A stretch of 64,000 bases of DNA, taken from contig NZ_JAHTMW010000023.1 of assembly GCF_026236535.1 (NCBI RefSeq), positions 1 to 64,000 on the forward strand. The letters are read 5' to 3'. The notes under the pieces are model-generated. The model was not told the DNA's origin, did not search any database, and saw only the letters and a program-made list of their open reading frames with translations. Below, piece after piece: positions 25,140-34,277 of the stretch; positions within the stretch are counted from its first letter, which is position 1; every line of letters starts with the position of its first letter. A program made the position numbers and the translations under genes. Source of the DNA: Streptomyces sp. SKN60 (lineage in GTDB: Bacteria > Actinomycetota > Actinomycetes > Streptomycetales > Streptomycetaceae).

Positions 25140-28100
25140 GGTTTTCAGGGTGACCTGCTTGCCGCCGGCGTCCGCGTGGTCGACGGTCGCGGTCCAGGCG
25201 TCGCCCTGGTGGGTGACCCGCGCCTCGGTCCAGGTGGTGCCCCCGTCGTAGGAGTACGCGAGGGTGGCCGAGGCGATCGCGGCGGGGGTGTAGCCCGCGT
25301 GACCCGTCACGCCGAGGCCGATGTGCTGGCCGTCGGTGGCGGCGAGGGTCTTGAGTCCGTCCTCCGGAAGGTCGTACCGGGGGAAGAGAATCGGGATGCT
25401 CTGAGAATAGACGCTCTCGTCGCGCTTCGAGGTGAATTCCCACACGGAGTTGACGGAGGTGGAGCGGGCCCAGGCCCGGTTGCCGATCTTCATGACGTTC
25501 TGTTCGAGGGTGTACGTGCCGGGCTCGGCCGGCACCTCGAAGACGCCGAACGGCCAGCCGGTGGTGCCGATTTCCGTACCGTCCCTGCGCAGCGTCAGGT
25601 TGCCGATGTCGCCGAAGGAGCCGGGCTCGGCGTGGTGGCTGCGGTCGCCCCACATGGCGTCGGCGAAGCCGATGAGGTCGCCCTGGCGTTCGGCGACGAG
25701 GACCGGCGCGCCGGCGGCGTCGCGCGGGGCGGTGGGGGCGATGACGTCGTCGTACCAGGTCTCGGTGCGCCGCTCGCCGGCGGTGTAGGCGTGCCGTTCG
25801 CCGACCATCAGTTCGCCGAACGGGAAGCTGCTGCCGACCAGGGACTGCCAGACGGTGTCGCCGGGCGTGTGGTAGTCGGTGCGGGTGCCCGGGGCGGGGA
25901 TGCTCTCCAGCGAGCCGAAGGAGATCGCCTGGCCGTCGGGCCGGTGGGCGGCGGGGAACTCGACGAAGTCGGTGGCGGTGCCGGCCGAGCCGAGGCGGGT
26001 GTCGGTGCGGCCGAGGGCGCCGTCCTTCACCCGGTAGGTGCGGTCGTCGCGGATCGGGCCGGTCTCGGGGAAGGCGAGGCTGTAGGTGTACGGGCTCCTG
26101 GCGGTGGCCTGCCAGGCGAGGGTGACCTCGCCGGCGGTGAGCCGTTCGGTCAGCCGGGCGGCCTCGTCCGCGGGCACGGAGAGGACGGGCAGGCCGAGGC
26201 CGGTGAAGCCGCCGGTCGGGTACCAGCGCCCGGGGGCCTGGTGGTAGGTGATGACGGCGAGCGCGCCGGCCGTCTTGGCGTTGCGGGCCAGGGCGCCCGC
26301 GGCGGTGCTGTCGTCGGGCAGCCGGACCAGTGCGATCCGGTCCTTGACCTGGGCGGCGGCGAGTTCGTCGGGGGTGCCGGTGCCCGCGTCGACGAGCCGG
26401 GCGGAGCCGGTGCCGTCGAGGTTGTCGGAGCCGGTGGAGGCGGTCAGCGGGTGCAGGGCGAGGCCGTCGGTGGTGTGCAGCGCGCCGATCTGCGGGGCGG
26501 CGGCGCGCCAGTAGCTGCCGAACTCGAAGCCGCCGTCCTCGGCGCGGCCTTCGACGGAGGCGTAGTAGCCGCGGATGGTGCGCGGTCCGGCGGCGGTGCC
26601 GGCGTGCAGCCAGGTGTCGTCCCAGGAGCGGGCGAACGCGAGGGTGGCGCCGCGGAGTTCGGTGGGCTGCTGGGCGCGCACGGTGAGGCGGTGGGCCTTG
26701 CGGGCGTCGAGGACGACCGTGGTGTCCTTCGTCAGGTTCAGCTGCGGCCGGGCCAGGTAGCTGATCGAGTCGTTGAGGACCGCGCTGCCCGCCGGGGCGC
26801 CCGCGTCGGGGGTGGTGACGAAGGAGGAGAGGAAGTAGCTGCCGGCGCGCAGACGGTAGACCTGGTCGCCGGCGCCCTCGTTGAAGCGGCGCTCGCCGGA
26901 GGCGTCGTCGGTGCCGATGACGTCGAGCGAGGACGCGCCGGCGGCGGGCTTGCCCTGACGATCGATCAGTTTGACGCGCAGGGAGACGGTTTCGGGCTCG
27001 ACGTACAGCGCGAACGGGGTGGAGACGTGCACGCCGTCGGGGCCGGTGGCGACCACGCGGCCGGTGATGTCGCCGTACTGGGCGCGCTCCAGGCGGGCGG
27101 TCGGGTCGATGGCGAGGGGGACCTGGACGGTCCCGCCGGCCGGGACGGTGACGGTGCTCCGGCCGAGGCGGGCGACGCCGGAGCGGACGGCGGAGCCGTC
27201 GTTGCCGGTGACCCTCCGGACGGCGAGGGAGAGGGTGACGGGCTTGTCGCCGGTGTTGGTGTAGGGGACGGAGGCGGTGCCGCGGTCGCCCTTGATCTGC
27301 GGCCAGCCGTAGCCGCCGGCCTGGACGGCGGGGGCGCCGAGGACGGTCTGGCCGGTGGCGGCCTCGACGTCGAGGCGGCCGCCGCCGGTCTCGCGGGCGT
27401 CGCCGGGGACGCCGCTGTCGGCGGAGGACACCAGGGCGGCCTTGATCTGCTGCGCGGTCCAGTCGGGGTGGCGCTGCTTGACGATCGCGGCGGCGCCCGC
27501 GACGTGCGGGGTGGCCATCGACGTACCGGACATCGACTGGTAGGCGTAGACGCCCCGGCCGCCGGCCGCGGCGGCGGAGATGCCGACGCCGGGGGCGGTG
27601 ATCTCCGGCTTGAGGGTGTGGGCGGCGTTGGCCGTGGGGCCGCGGCTGGAGAAGTACGCGGTGGAGTCGTCGCGGTCGACGGCGCCGACGGTGAGCACGC
27701 TCGGCGCGCAGCCGGGGGCGGAGACGGTGTTGCCGCCGGGGCCGGTGTTGCCGGCGGCTATGACGAACAACGTGCCCTTGCTCCGGGCCAGTTGTTCGGT
27801 GGCCTGGCTCATCGGGTCGGAGCAGTCGGTCTGCGAGGGGTCGCCGAGGCTCATGGAGACGACGTCGGCGCCCTGCGCGACGGCCCATTCCATGCCGGCG
27901 ATGATCCATGAAGTGGCGCCGGAGCCGCCGTCGTTGAGCACCTTGCCGTTGAGCAGCTGCGCGCCGGGCGCGACGCCCTTCTTCTTGCCGCCGCTCGCGG
28001 CGCCCGTGCCGCCGACGGTGGACATGGTGTGGGTGCCGTGGCCCTGACGGTCGCCGGCGGTGGCGGAGTCGGTGAAGTTCTCCTGGGCGACGATCCGGCC

Positions 28101-28874
28101 CTTCAGGTCGGGGTGTTCGGCGTCGGCGCCGGTGTCGAGGACGGCGACCTTGGTGCCGGTGCCGTCGTAGCCGGCGGCCCAGGCCTCGGGGGCGTGGACC
28201 TGGCCGGTGGAGCGCTCCAAAGTGGCCTGGACCTTGCGGTCGAGCCAGAGCTTCTGGAGACCGGAGGCGCTGCGGGCGGCCGGGGCCTCGACGTCCTTCC
28301 AGAACGCGGCGGCCTGCTTCTTGTCCGCCTTCAGCGCGACGCCGTCGACGGTCTTCAGGACCTGGCCGCGGGTGGCGCCGCGCGGGGCGGGCGGCGCGGA
28401 GCGGGCGGTCGCGAGGTCGGCGCCGTAGACGGCGATGAGCGGCAGGGTGGCGGAGGCGGTGTCGTCGTAACCCTGCCGGATCAGGCCGGTGACGTTGAAG
28501 AGCTCCTCGTCGACGCGGCCGGCGGCAAGGGCGGTGGTGGCGCCCTCGGGGTAGACGTAGAGGTCCTGGCCCGAGCGGCGGGTCTGCACGAAGGGCACGG
28601 TGCCGTCCTCGCGGGGCAGCGCGGCGGCGGCCGGGGCGCCCGCGGCGTCCCGGGTCACCACGACCCGGTCGCCGGTGACGAGGGTGACCGTGACGGGCCG
28701 CTGCCCGGCCCGGGCGGCGGCCTCGCTGCCGACCAGCGGCCGCTCGCCGGAGCCGGTGCCGGTGCTGGTCGTCCGGGCGTCCTGCGGCGCTGCGGCCGCG
28801 GACGCCGCGACCGCGGTGACGGCCAGGACGGCGGCGGTCGCCGCCCCCAGGGCCGTACGCGTAATCGGGCGCAT
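25137..28874 (-). CDS. Large secreted S8 (subtilisin-like) serine protease
   Basis: A 1245-residue protein up to the TAA. The N-terminus has MRPITR followed by a hydrophobic Ala-rich signal peptide ending near ASAAAAP. After a propeptide of about 200 residues comes the S8 domain with the complete triad: D247 (VLDTGAD), H279 (QGHGTHT) and S452 (GTSMATPH). Around residues 800-870 is a PA-like inserted domain, then long beta-rich C-terminal modules. Such enzymes are exported and degrade extracellular protein. The last about 20 expected residues are cut off by an in-frame TAA. A divergent LuxR/TrmB-like regulator starts 248 bp away and is a likely controller. Confidence 0.88.
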   Translation of the reverse strand: MRPITRTALGAATAAVLAVTAVAASAAAAPQDARTTSTGTGSGERPLVGSEAAARAGQRPVTVTLVTGDRVVVTRDAAGAPAAAALPREDGTVPFVQTRRSGQDLYVYPEGATTALAAGRVDEELFNVTGLIRQGYDDTASATLPLIAVYGADLATARSAPPAPRGATRGQVLKTVDGVALKADKKQAAAFWKDVEAPAARSASGLQKLWLDRKVQATLERSTGQVHAPEAWAAGYDGTGTKVAVLDTGADAEHPDLKGRIVAQENFTDSATAGDRQGHGTHTMSTVGGTGAASGGKKKGVAPGAQLLNGKVLNDGGSGATSWIIAGMEWAVAQGADVVSMSLGDPSQTDCSDPMSQATEQLARSKGTLFVIAAGNTGPGGNTVSAPGCAPSVLTVGAVDRDDSTAYFSSRGPTANAAHTLKPEITAPGVGISAAAAGGRGVYAYQSMSGTSMATPHVAGAAAIVKQRHPDWTAQQIKAALVSSADSGVPGDARETGGGRLDVEAATGQTVLGAPAVQAGGYGWPQIKGDRGTASVPYTNTGDKPVTLSLAVRRVTGNDGSAVRSGVARLGRSTVTVPAGGTVQVPLAIDPTARLERAQYGDITGRVVATGPDGVHVSTPFALYVEPETVSLRVKLIDRQGKPAAGASSLDVIGTDDASGERRFNEGAGDQVYRLRAGSYFLSSFVTTPDAGAPAGSAVLNDSISYLARPQLNLTKDTTVVLDARKAHRLTVRAQQPTELRGATLAFARSWDDTWLHAGTAAGPRTIRGYYASVEGRAEDGGFEFGSYWRAAAPQIGALHTTDGLALHPLTASTGSDNLDGTGSARLVDAGTGTPDELAAAQVKDRIALVRLPDDSTAAGALARNAKTAGALAVITYHQAPGRWYPTGGFTGLGLPVLSVPADEAARLTERLTAGEVTLAWQATARSPYTYSLAFPETGPIRDDRTYRVKDGALGRTDTRLGSAGTATDFVEFPAAHRPDGQAISFGSLESIPAPGTRTDYHTPGDTVWQSLVGSSFPFGELMVGERHAYTAGERRTETWYDDVIAPTAPRDAAGAPVLVAERQGDLIGFADAMWGDRSHHAEPGSFGDIGNLTLRRDGTEIGTTGWPFGVFEVPAEPGTYTLEQNVMKIGNRAWARSTSVNSVWEFTSKRDESVYSQSIPILFPRYDLPEDGLKTLAATDGQHIGLGVTGHAGYTPAAIASATLAYSYDGGTTWTEARVTHQGDAWTATVDHADAGGKQVTLKT

Positions 28875-29122
28875 CGCTCTCCCCATCTGAATCCGGACAT
28901 GCGGGCATCGGCGCATAAGCGCATAAGGCACCCATGTCCGGAGGCTGTTGGTGCTGCGGTGGCGCCACATTGGCAGAGGTGAGGGTGGTGCAGGCAGGAT
29001 GGGCGAGGCGGGAATGCGCCGTGGCCGATTCCCGCCAGAGCACCGACGGAACGAACGCGTCCGGTGGACGTCCGGAAATCTCCGGGTCGTCCCGGGACGT
29101 CCGCGCGAGGGGTGGGACAGCG

Positions 29123-30106
29123 ATGCTGGCAGCGATAGGTCTCGACGAACGGCAGGAATCCGCCTACCGCGCCCTGGTCGCCATGGGCGCGGCCGAGGTC
29201 TCCGACCTGGCCCACCGGCTCGCGCTGCCGGAGACCGACACCGAACGGGCGCTGCGCCGCCTGGAGGCACAGGGCCTGGCCGCGCAGTCCTCGGCCCGGA
29301 TCGGGCGCTGGGTCGCCGCCCCGCCCGGGGTGGCCCTCGGCGCGCTGCTCACCCAGCAGCGGCACGAGCTGGACCAGGCCGAGCTGGCGGCGGCGCTGCT
29401 CGCCCAGGAGTACCGGGCGGAGGCCACCGAGCCGCCCGTGCACGACCTGGTCGAGGTCGTGACCGGCGCCGGGGCGGTCACCCACCGCTTCCTGCAGCTC
29501 CAGCTCGGCGCCACCGACGAGGTGTGCGCACTGGTCACCGGAAAGCCGATCGCCGTGTCCGGGATGGAGAACGACGCCGAGGCGCTGGCCGCCGAGCGCG
29601 GGGTGCGCTACCGGGTGGTCATCGAGCGCGAGGTGCTCTCCCTGCCGACCGGCCTGGTGGAGCTGTCGGCGGCGCTCGGCCGCCACGAGCAGATCCGGGT
29701 GGTGGACCGGGTGCCGACCAAGCTGGTGGTGGCCGACCGCCAGCTCGCGATGGTCCCGCTCACCGGCCGGGGCGCCGAGCCGGCCGCGCTGGTGGTGCAC
29801 GCGAGCGGGCTCCTGGAGTCGCTGATGGGCCTGTTCGAGTCGGTGTGGCGGGACGCCCTGCCGCTGCGCCTCGGCGCGGGCGCGCAGATCACCGAGGACG
29901 AGGTGCCGGGCCCGGACCCGACCGATCTGGAGATCCTCAGCCTGCTGCTGGCCGGGATGACCGACGCGAGCGTCGCCAAGCAGCTGGACCTCGGGCTCCG
30001 GACCGTACAGCGGCGGGTGAAGGGCCTGATGGAGCTGACCGGGGTGAGCACGCGGCTGCAGCTCGGCTGGCACGCGTACGAGAAGGGGTGGGTGGCCCGC
30101 GGGTGA
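29123..30106 (+). CDS. LuxR-type regulator with a TrmB-like N-terminus
   Basis: A 327-residue protein from the ATG at 29123 after GAGGGGTGGG. The N-terminus (IGLDERQESAYRALVAMGAAEVSDLAHRL, then ERALRRLEAQGLA) resembles a TrmB winged helix. The C-terminus has a LuxR/GerE helix-turn-helix (LEILSLLLAGMTDASVAKQL, then LGLRTVQRRVKGLMELTGV). This double-headed layout is common beside secreted subtilases in streptomycetes and here it diverges from the large S8 protease gene, which is its probable target. The middle part probably senses an unknown signal. Confidence 0.85.
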   Translation: MLAAIGLDERQESAYRALVAMGAAEVSDLAHRLALPETDTERALRRLEAQGLAAQSSARIGRWVAAPPGVALGALLTQQRHELDQAELAAALLAQEYRAEATEPPVHDLVEVVTGAGAVTHRFLQLQLGATDEVCALVTGKPIAVSGMENDAEALAAERGVRYRVVIEREVLSLPTGLVELSAALGRHEQIRVVDRVPTKLVVADRQLAMVPLTGRGAEPAALVVHASGLLESLMGLFESVWRDALPLRLGAGAQITEDEVPGPDPTDLEILSLLLAGMTDASVAKQLDLGLRTVQRRVKGLMELTGVSTRLQLGWHAYEKGWVARG

Positions 30107-30202
30107 GCCGGGGCCGTATGGCAGGGTGAGCCCGGCCCGGCCGTGAGCGCCGGCCCCTCGCAGCACCCCTCCCCCTCACGTCACCCCTCTGGAGTACCGC
30201 CC

Positions 30203-30649
30203 ATGAACGGAAGGCGCCGTCGCGCCCTGCTGGCCGCCGTCACCCCGGTCCTCGAGCCCGGGGAGCGGGTGGAGGTGACGGCGATCGTGGGCCTGAGCAC
30301 CGTGTCCGTGCGGCGGACGGCGGCGTTCGGCATCGCGTCGGCGATCGCGAGCGGCGGGACGGTGTCGGTGATCCCGGCCCCGGTGCCGCACTATCTGGCG
30401 ATGACCGACCGCCGGCTCTTCGTCTTCCGGGCGGACCCGACGTTCGCGGAGCCGGTGGAGCACACGATGACGATCCAGCGGGAGGGTCTGTTCCGCTCCG
30501 AGATCAAGGAGCGGATCCTGAACTCGTCGTTCGTGCTGTCGTCCCCGTACAGCGAGACGCAGCTGAAGCTGATCTTCCCGCTGATCAGCCGGAAGGAGCG
30601 GCAGCTCGTCGCGGCGGCGATCCCCGTGACCGGCACCGTGACCGGCTGA
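30203..30649 (+). CDS. Small conserved protein, possibly PH-like
   Basis: A 148-residue protein; the ATG follows TGGAGT at 9 nt. It has no signal peptide. The core (VTAIVGLSTVSV, HYLAMTDRRLFVFRADP, EHTMTIQREGLFRSEIKERILNS) has the alternating strands and MTDRRL-F segment seen in bacterial PH-like domain proteins that bind membranes or partners. No catalytic motif is present. It is followed 66 bp later by a membrane protein gene on the same strand. Confidence 0.65.
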   Translation: MNGRRRRALLAAVTPVLEPGERVEVTAIVGLSTVSVRRTAAFGIASAIASGGTVSVIPAPVPHYLAMTDRRLFVFRADPTFAEPVEHTMTIQREGLFRSEIKERILNSSFVLSSPYSETQLKLIFPLISRKERQLVAAAIPVTGTVTG

Positions 30650-30715
30650 TCGCCCCCGTCCCCCGTACGTATCGCTTGACCTGCGGGAACGCCGGGCCTC
30701 CGGCACCCTGGGCAA

Positions 30716-31198
30716 ATGGGTGTGTGGCAGCTCCTGCTGATCGCGATGGTGATGCTGCTCGGCCTGTTCGGGGTGATGACGCCCGGCGTGCCGGGAACGT
30801 GGCTGGTGTGGGCGGCGATGCTGTGGTGGGCGCTGCACGAGCAGACCGGCCTCGCCTGGATCCTGCTCGTCTCCTCCACCGGCCTGCTGCTGCTCACCCA
30901 GGTAGTGGTCTGGCAGCTGCCGCCCCGCCGGTTCCGGGGCGTCGGCATCACGCGGCGGATGGTGGCGTACGCGGGGATCGGCGCGTTCCTGGGCTTCTTC
31001 CTGATCCCGGTGCTCGGCGCGATCCCCGGCTTCGTCGGCGGCGTCTACCTCTCGGAGCGCCTCCGCCTCGGCGGCCACGGCCAGGCCCGCGCGGCCACCC
31101 GCACGGTGATGCGGGCGGCGGGCACGAGCGTGCTGGTGGAGCTGTTCTCGTGTCTGCTGATCGTGGGAGCGTGGGCGGGGGCGGTGATCTGGGGTTGA
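30716..31198 (+). CDS. DUF456 membrane protein
   Basis: A 160-residue protein with four or five hydrophobic segments: about residues 3-25, 28-43, 47-66, 86-110 and 138-158. The GVMTPGVPGTWLVWAAMLWWA and PRRFRGVGITRRMVAYAGIGA-type segments and the IPGFVGGVYLSERLR loop identify DUF456, a family of small membrane proteins without known function. The next gene follows 14 bp after its stop, so they are likely cotranscribed. Confidence 0.8.
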   Translation: MGVWQLLLIAMVMLLGLFGVMTPGVPGTWLVWAAMLWWALHEQTGLAWILLVSSTGLLLLTQVVVWQLPPRRFRGVGITRRMVAYAGIGAFLGFFLIPVLGAIPGFVGGVYLSERLRLGGHGQARAATRTVMRAAGTSVLVELFSCLLIVGAWAGAVIWG

Positions 31199-31212
31199 GG
31201 AGGTCGGGTGCG

Positions 31213-31617
31213 ATGGCCGGCGGCATGCGGGACTTCGACGGTTTCACCGAGGCCGAGCGGGCCTATCTGCGCACGCAGCGCCTCGGCCGTCTGGCCACGG
31301 TGGACCCGTCCGGCCAGCCGCAGGCCAATCCGGTGGGCTTCTTCCCGCAGGACGACGGGACGGTCCTGATCGGGGGCGCCGCGATGGGCCGCACGAAGAA
31401 GTGGCGCAACCTCCGGACGAACCCGCGGCTCGCGCTGGTCGTCGACGACCTGGCGACCGTCCGCCCCTGGCGGGTGCGGGGCGTGGAGATCCGGGGTGAG
31501 GCGGAGCTGCTCGTGGGGCCGCACGCGCTGGGGCCGTACTTCAGCGAGGAGGTGATCCGGATCCGTCCGCGCCGGATTCACAGCTGGGGGCTCGAGGAGT
31601 TCCAGGCGCGCAGGTAG
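31213..31617 (+). CDS. PPOX-class F420-dependent flavin/deazaflavin protein
   Basis: A 134-residue split-barrel protein; the ATG at 31213 follows GAGGAGG. The family pattern is clear: LRTQRLGRLATVDPSGQPQANPVGF, then GRTKKWRNLRTNPRLALVVDD and WRVRGVEIRGEAELL. Relatives use F420H2 to reduce diverse substrates; the substrate here is unknown. Its last 40 bp overlap the end of the converging Ada-AlkA-like gene. Confidence 0.85.
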   Translation: MAGGMRDFDGFTEAERAYLRTQRLGRLATVDPSGQPQANPVGFFPQDDGTVLIGGAAMGRTKKWRNLRTNPRLALVVDDLATVRPWRVRGVEIRGEAELLVGPHALGPYFSEEVIRIRPRRIHSWGLEEFQARR

Positions 31618-32984
31618 CGGGTGGCGTACGAGCGCCAGGGGCGCCATTCCGGGTGGTCCGGGAGGCCCGGGGACGGGACGTCGGGGTCGGCGAGGGCGCG
31701 GGTGCGGATGACGGCGACGGCCTCGGGGCCGACGCCGGGGACGGCGGCCAGGGCCGCGGCGGAGGCGTCGCGGTCGGCGCCCGGGTCGAGGCGGACCGTG
31801 CCGTCGGCGAGGGCCGTGGCCAGCGGGCCGGCGACCGGGTGGCCGGTGAGCGCGGCGGGCTCGGGGAAGACATGGGTGAGCGTGCCGCAGGGGGTCTCCA
31901 GAGGCGTGCCGTACGCCGCCACGAGCCGCGCGGCCTCGTCGGGGCCGACGAGCGTGCGCAGCGCGAACTCCTCCGGTTCGGCCGCGCCCGGGGACCGGAC
32001 GCCGGGGCGGGCGGCGACCTCGGCGGCGAGGCGGGGGTCGGCGCCGAGGCGTTCGGCGACGGCGTACGGGTCGGCGTCCAGGTCGAGCAGCCGGCGCAGC
32101 CGCTGGACGGCGGTGGTGAGGTCGCGCAGCTCGGTGAGGTGGATCCGGGCCTCCAGCCACCGGCCGCCGCGGCCCGGGGCGCGCTCGTCGACGGAGACGA
32201 TCCCGGTGCCGTACGGCAGGCGCAGGGTGCGCCGGTAGGTGCGGGTGCCGGGCGCGCCGACGACCTCCTCGACGCCCGGCAGGGCCTCCGCGGCGAGCAG
32301 GTCGAAGACCTCCCCCGTCGCGTACGGCCCCCGGTGCGCGAGCCGCAGCGGCACCCCGGCGGCCAGCGCGGTGCGCGGGCCCGCGCCGGTCCCGGTGCCG
32401 GATTCGGCGCGGAGTTCGGTGGGGGTGCGGGCGTAGACGGCGCGGATGGTCTCGTTGAACTGGCGCACGCTCGCGAACCCGGACGCGAACGCGATCTCGG
32501 TGACCGGCAGGGCGGTGGTCTGCAGCAGCAGGCGCGCGGTGTGCGCCCGCTGCGCCCGGGCCAGCGCGACCGGCCCGGCGCCGAGCTCCGCGGTGAGCTG
32601 CCGCTGCACCTGCCGCGCGCTGTACCCGAGCCGCCCGGCCAGGCCGGGCACCCCTTCCCGGTCCACCACCCCGTCCCCGATCATCCGCACCGCCCGCCCG
32701 ACGACATCCGCGCGGACGTTCCACTCGGCCGAGCCCGGCACGGCATCCGGCCGGCACCGCCGGCAGGCTCGGAACCCGTGCCCCTGCGCGGCCGCGGCGG
32801 TCGGGAAGAAGCTCACGTTCCGCCGCTTCGGCGTGACGGCCGGGCAGCTGGGCCGGCAGTAGATCCCGGTGGTGGCCACCGCGAAGAAGAACACCCCGTC
32901 GAAGCGGGCGTCCCGACTGCTGACCGCCTGGTAGCGGGTCTCCTCGTCCAGCTGCCCGAGCTGCCCGGTCTCCGTGTCCGTCAT
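31578..32984 (-). CDS. Ada-AlkA-type DNA alkylation repair and regulatory protein
   Basis: A 468-residue protein from the ATG at 32984 (MTDTETGQLG). Domains in order are: Ada zinc domain with its methyl-acceptor Cys (CRPSCPAV, then CRRC, about residues 40-85); AraC-type helix-turn-helix (about 100-185); AlkA N-terminal domain; and an HhH glycosylase part (AAVPGVGPEAVAVIRTRAL). It would sense methylphosphotriesters, activate alkylation genes and excise alkylated bases. The segment between the HhH motif and RPWRSYA is about 20 residues shorter than in E. coli AlkA, where the catalytic Asp lies, so glycosylase activity is doubtful. It overlaps the converging PPOX gene by 40 bp. Confidence 0.85.
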   Translation of the reverse strand: MTDTETGQLGQLDEETRYQAVSSRDARFDGVFFFAVATTGIYCRPSCPAVTPKRRNVSFFPTAAAAQGHGFRACRRCRPDAVPGSAEWNVRADVVGRAVRMIGDGVVDREGVPGLAGRLGYSARQVQRQLTAELGAGPVALARAQRAHTARLLLQTTALPVTEIAFASGFASVRQFNETIRAVYARTPTELRAESGTGTGAGPRTALAAGVPLRLAHRGPYATGEVFDLLAAEALPGVEEVVGAPGTRTYRRTLRLPYGTGIVSVDERAPGRGGRWLEARIHLTELRDLTTAVQRLRRLLDLDADPYAVAERLGADPRLAAEVAARPGVRSPGAAEPEEFALRTLVGPDEAARLVAAYGTPLETPCGTLTHVFPEPAALTGHPVAGPLATALADGTVRLDPGADRDASAAALAAVPGVGPEAVAVIRTRALADPDVPSPGLPDHPEWRPWRSYATRYLRAWNSSSPQL

Positions 32985-33051
32985 GTCCTCCAGTGTGCGG
33001 GACCGGGAGGGCTGCGACTGGCGGTTTTCGGACACGGAAACCGGGGCCCGG

Positions 33052-33087
33052 GCCCGGCAGACCCGGCAGACCCGCCAGACCCGTCAG
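33052..33087. repeat. 9-bp tandem repeat over the rsgA stop codon
   Basis: Four units of (a/g)CCCG(N)CAG: GCCCGGCAG, ACCCGGCAG, ACCCGCCAG and ACCCGTCAG. The last unit holds the minus-strand TGA of rsgA (33084-33086). Confidence 0.85.
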
Positions 33088-34217
33088 CGGAGGCGGCCCC
33101 GCTTCGCGTCCATCGCCGCGCGGCCCTCCGCGCCCTTGCGCTTCCAGTCCTTCAGGATCTCGGCGCGGAGGCGGGCGTCGGTCTTGGCGACCAGGCGCTG
33201 GTTCTCGCGGATGAGCTTGCGGTAGCTGTCGAGGCGCCGTTCCGGGAGGGTGCCGTCGGCGATGGCGGCGGTGACGGCGCAGCCGGGTTCGGACTCGTGG
33301 GCGCAGTCGTGGAAGCGGCATTCGGCGGCCAGGTCCTCGATCTCGGCGAAGACCTGGCCGACGCCGGCCTCGGCGTCCCACAGGCCGACGCCGCGCAGGC
33401 CGGGCGTGTCGATGAGGACGCCGCCGCCGGGGAGCACGAGCAGGTTGCGGGTGGTCGTGGTGTGGCGGCCCTTGCCGTCCATGTCACGGGTGGCCCGGAC
33501 GTCCATGACGTCCGTGCCGAGCAAGGTGTTGGCGAGGGTCGACTTGCCGGCGCCGGAGACGCCGAGCAGCACGCTCGTGCCGCCCGCCGTGACCGCCCGC
33601 AGCACGTCGAGGCCGTCCCCGGTCAGCGAGCTGACCGGCAGCACCTGCACACCGGGGGCGACCGTCTCGACGTCCTCGACCAGATAGGACAGGCCCACCG
33701 GGTCCGGCACCAGGTCGGCCTTGCTGAGGACGACGAGCGGCTGCGCGCCCGACTCCCAGGCGAGCGCCAGGAAGCGCTCGATCCGCCCGAGGTCGAGCTC
33801 GACGGCAAGCGACACCGTGATGATCGCGTGGTCCACGTTGGCGGCGAGGACCTGGCCCTCGGACCTCTTGGAGGAGGTGGAGCGGGCGAAGGTGGTGCGG
33901 CGCGGCAGGTACGCCCGTACGTAGCGGGGGTCACCGGCCCCGTCGGGGTCGACGGCGGCCCAGTCGCCGGTGCAGATCACCCGCAGCGGGTCGTGCGGCA
34001 CGACGAACGTGGTGTCGGCGCGCACGACGCCCTCGGGCGTGACGACATCGCACTGACCCCGGTCGACCCGGAGGACCCGGCCGGGCAGCAGACCCTGCGC
34101 CGCGTACGGCGCGAAGGCCGCGGCCCAGTCGTCGTCCCAGCCGTAGGCGAGCAGCGAGGAGAAGGAGAGGGAGGAGGAAGAGAGAGCGGAGGAACGGAAA
34201 GAGGACGGGAGAGACAA
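33084..34217 (-). CDS. rsgA: Ribosome small-subunit-dependent GTPase A
   Basis: A 377-residue circularly permuted GTPase. An OB-fold comes first, then the G motifs in permuted order: G4 LSKADLV, G1 GVSGAGKST, G3 DTPG. A zinc site follows (CRFHDCAHESEPGC, about residues 300-313). RsgA helps final maturation of the 30S subunit. The start is a TTG at 34217 after AAGGG; no later ATG or GTG keeps the OB-fold, so this weak start is probably real. The first 22 residues are Ser-rich. A short leader ORF and two hairpins lie directly upstream, one covering the RBS. Confidence 0.92.
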   Translation of the reverse strand: MSLPSSFRSSALSSSSLSFSSLLAYGWDDDWAAAFAPYAAQGLLPGRVLRVDRGQCDVVTPEGVVRADTTFVVPHDPLRVICTGDWAAVDPDGAGDPRYVRAYLPRRTTFARSTSSKRSEGQVLAANVDHAIITVSLAVELDLGRIERFLALAWESGAQPLVVLSKADLVPDPVGLSYLVEDVETVAPGVQVLPVSSLTGDGLDVLRAVTAGGTSVLLGVSGAGKSTLANTLLGTDVMDVRATRDMDGKGRHTTTTRNLLVLPGGGVLIDTPGLRGVGLWDAEAGVGQVFAEIEDLAAECRFHDCAHESEPGCAVTAAIADGTLPERRLDSYRKLIRENQRLVAKTDARLRAEILKDWKRKGAEGRAAMDAKRGRLR

Positions 34218-34223
34218 GGGGGA

Positions 34224-34262
34224 CCCTTCGAAGGGGTGGCCCCGGCGGCTGCCTACGGCAGC
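34224..34262 (-). promoter_or_regulatory. Two hairpins between a leader ORF and rsgA; one hides the RBS
   Basis: On the minus strand, GCTGCC-GTA-GGCAGC (34262-34248) is followed by CCCTTCGAAGGG (34235-34224), a perfect 12-bp palindrome containing the AAGGG Shine-Dalgarno of rsgA. The second hairpin would block initiation unless opened, for example by a ribosome on the leader ORF that ends 15 bp upstream of the first hairpin. Confidence 0.5.
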
Positions 34263-34277
34263 GCGTGTGAGAAGAGG

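Noticed and set aside
24955..29043. 1362-codon minus-strand frame overlapping the S8 protease in another phase
   Set aside because: Arg/Pro-rich out-of-frame shadow; the protease frame has the signal peptide and complete catalytic triad.
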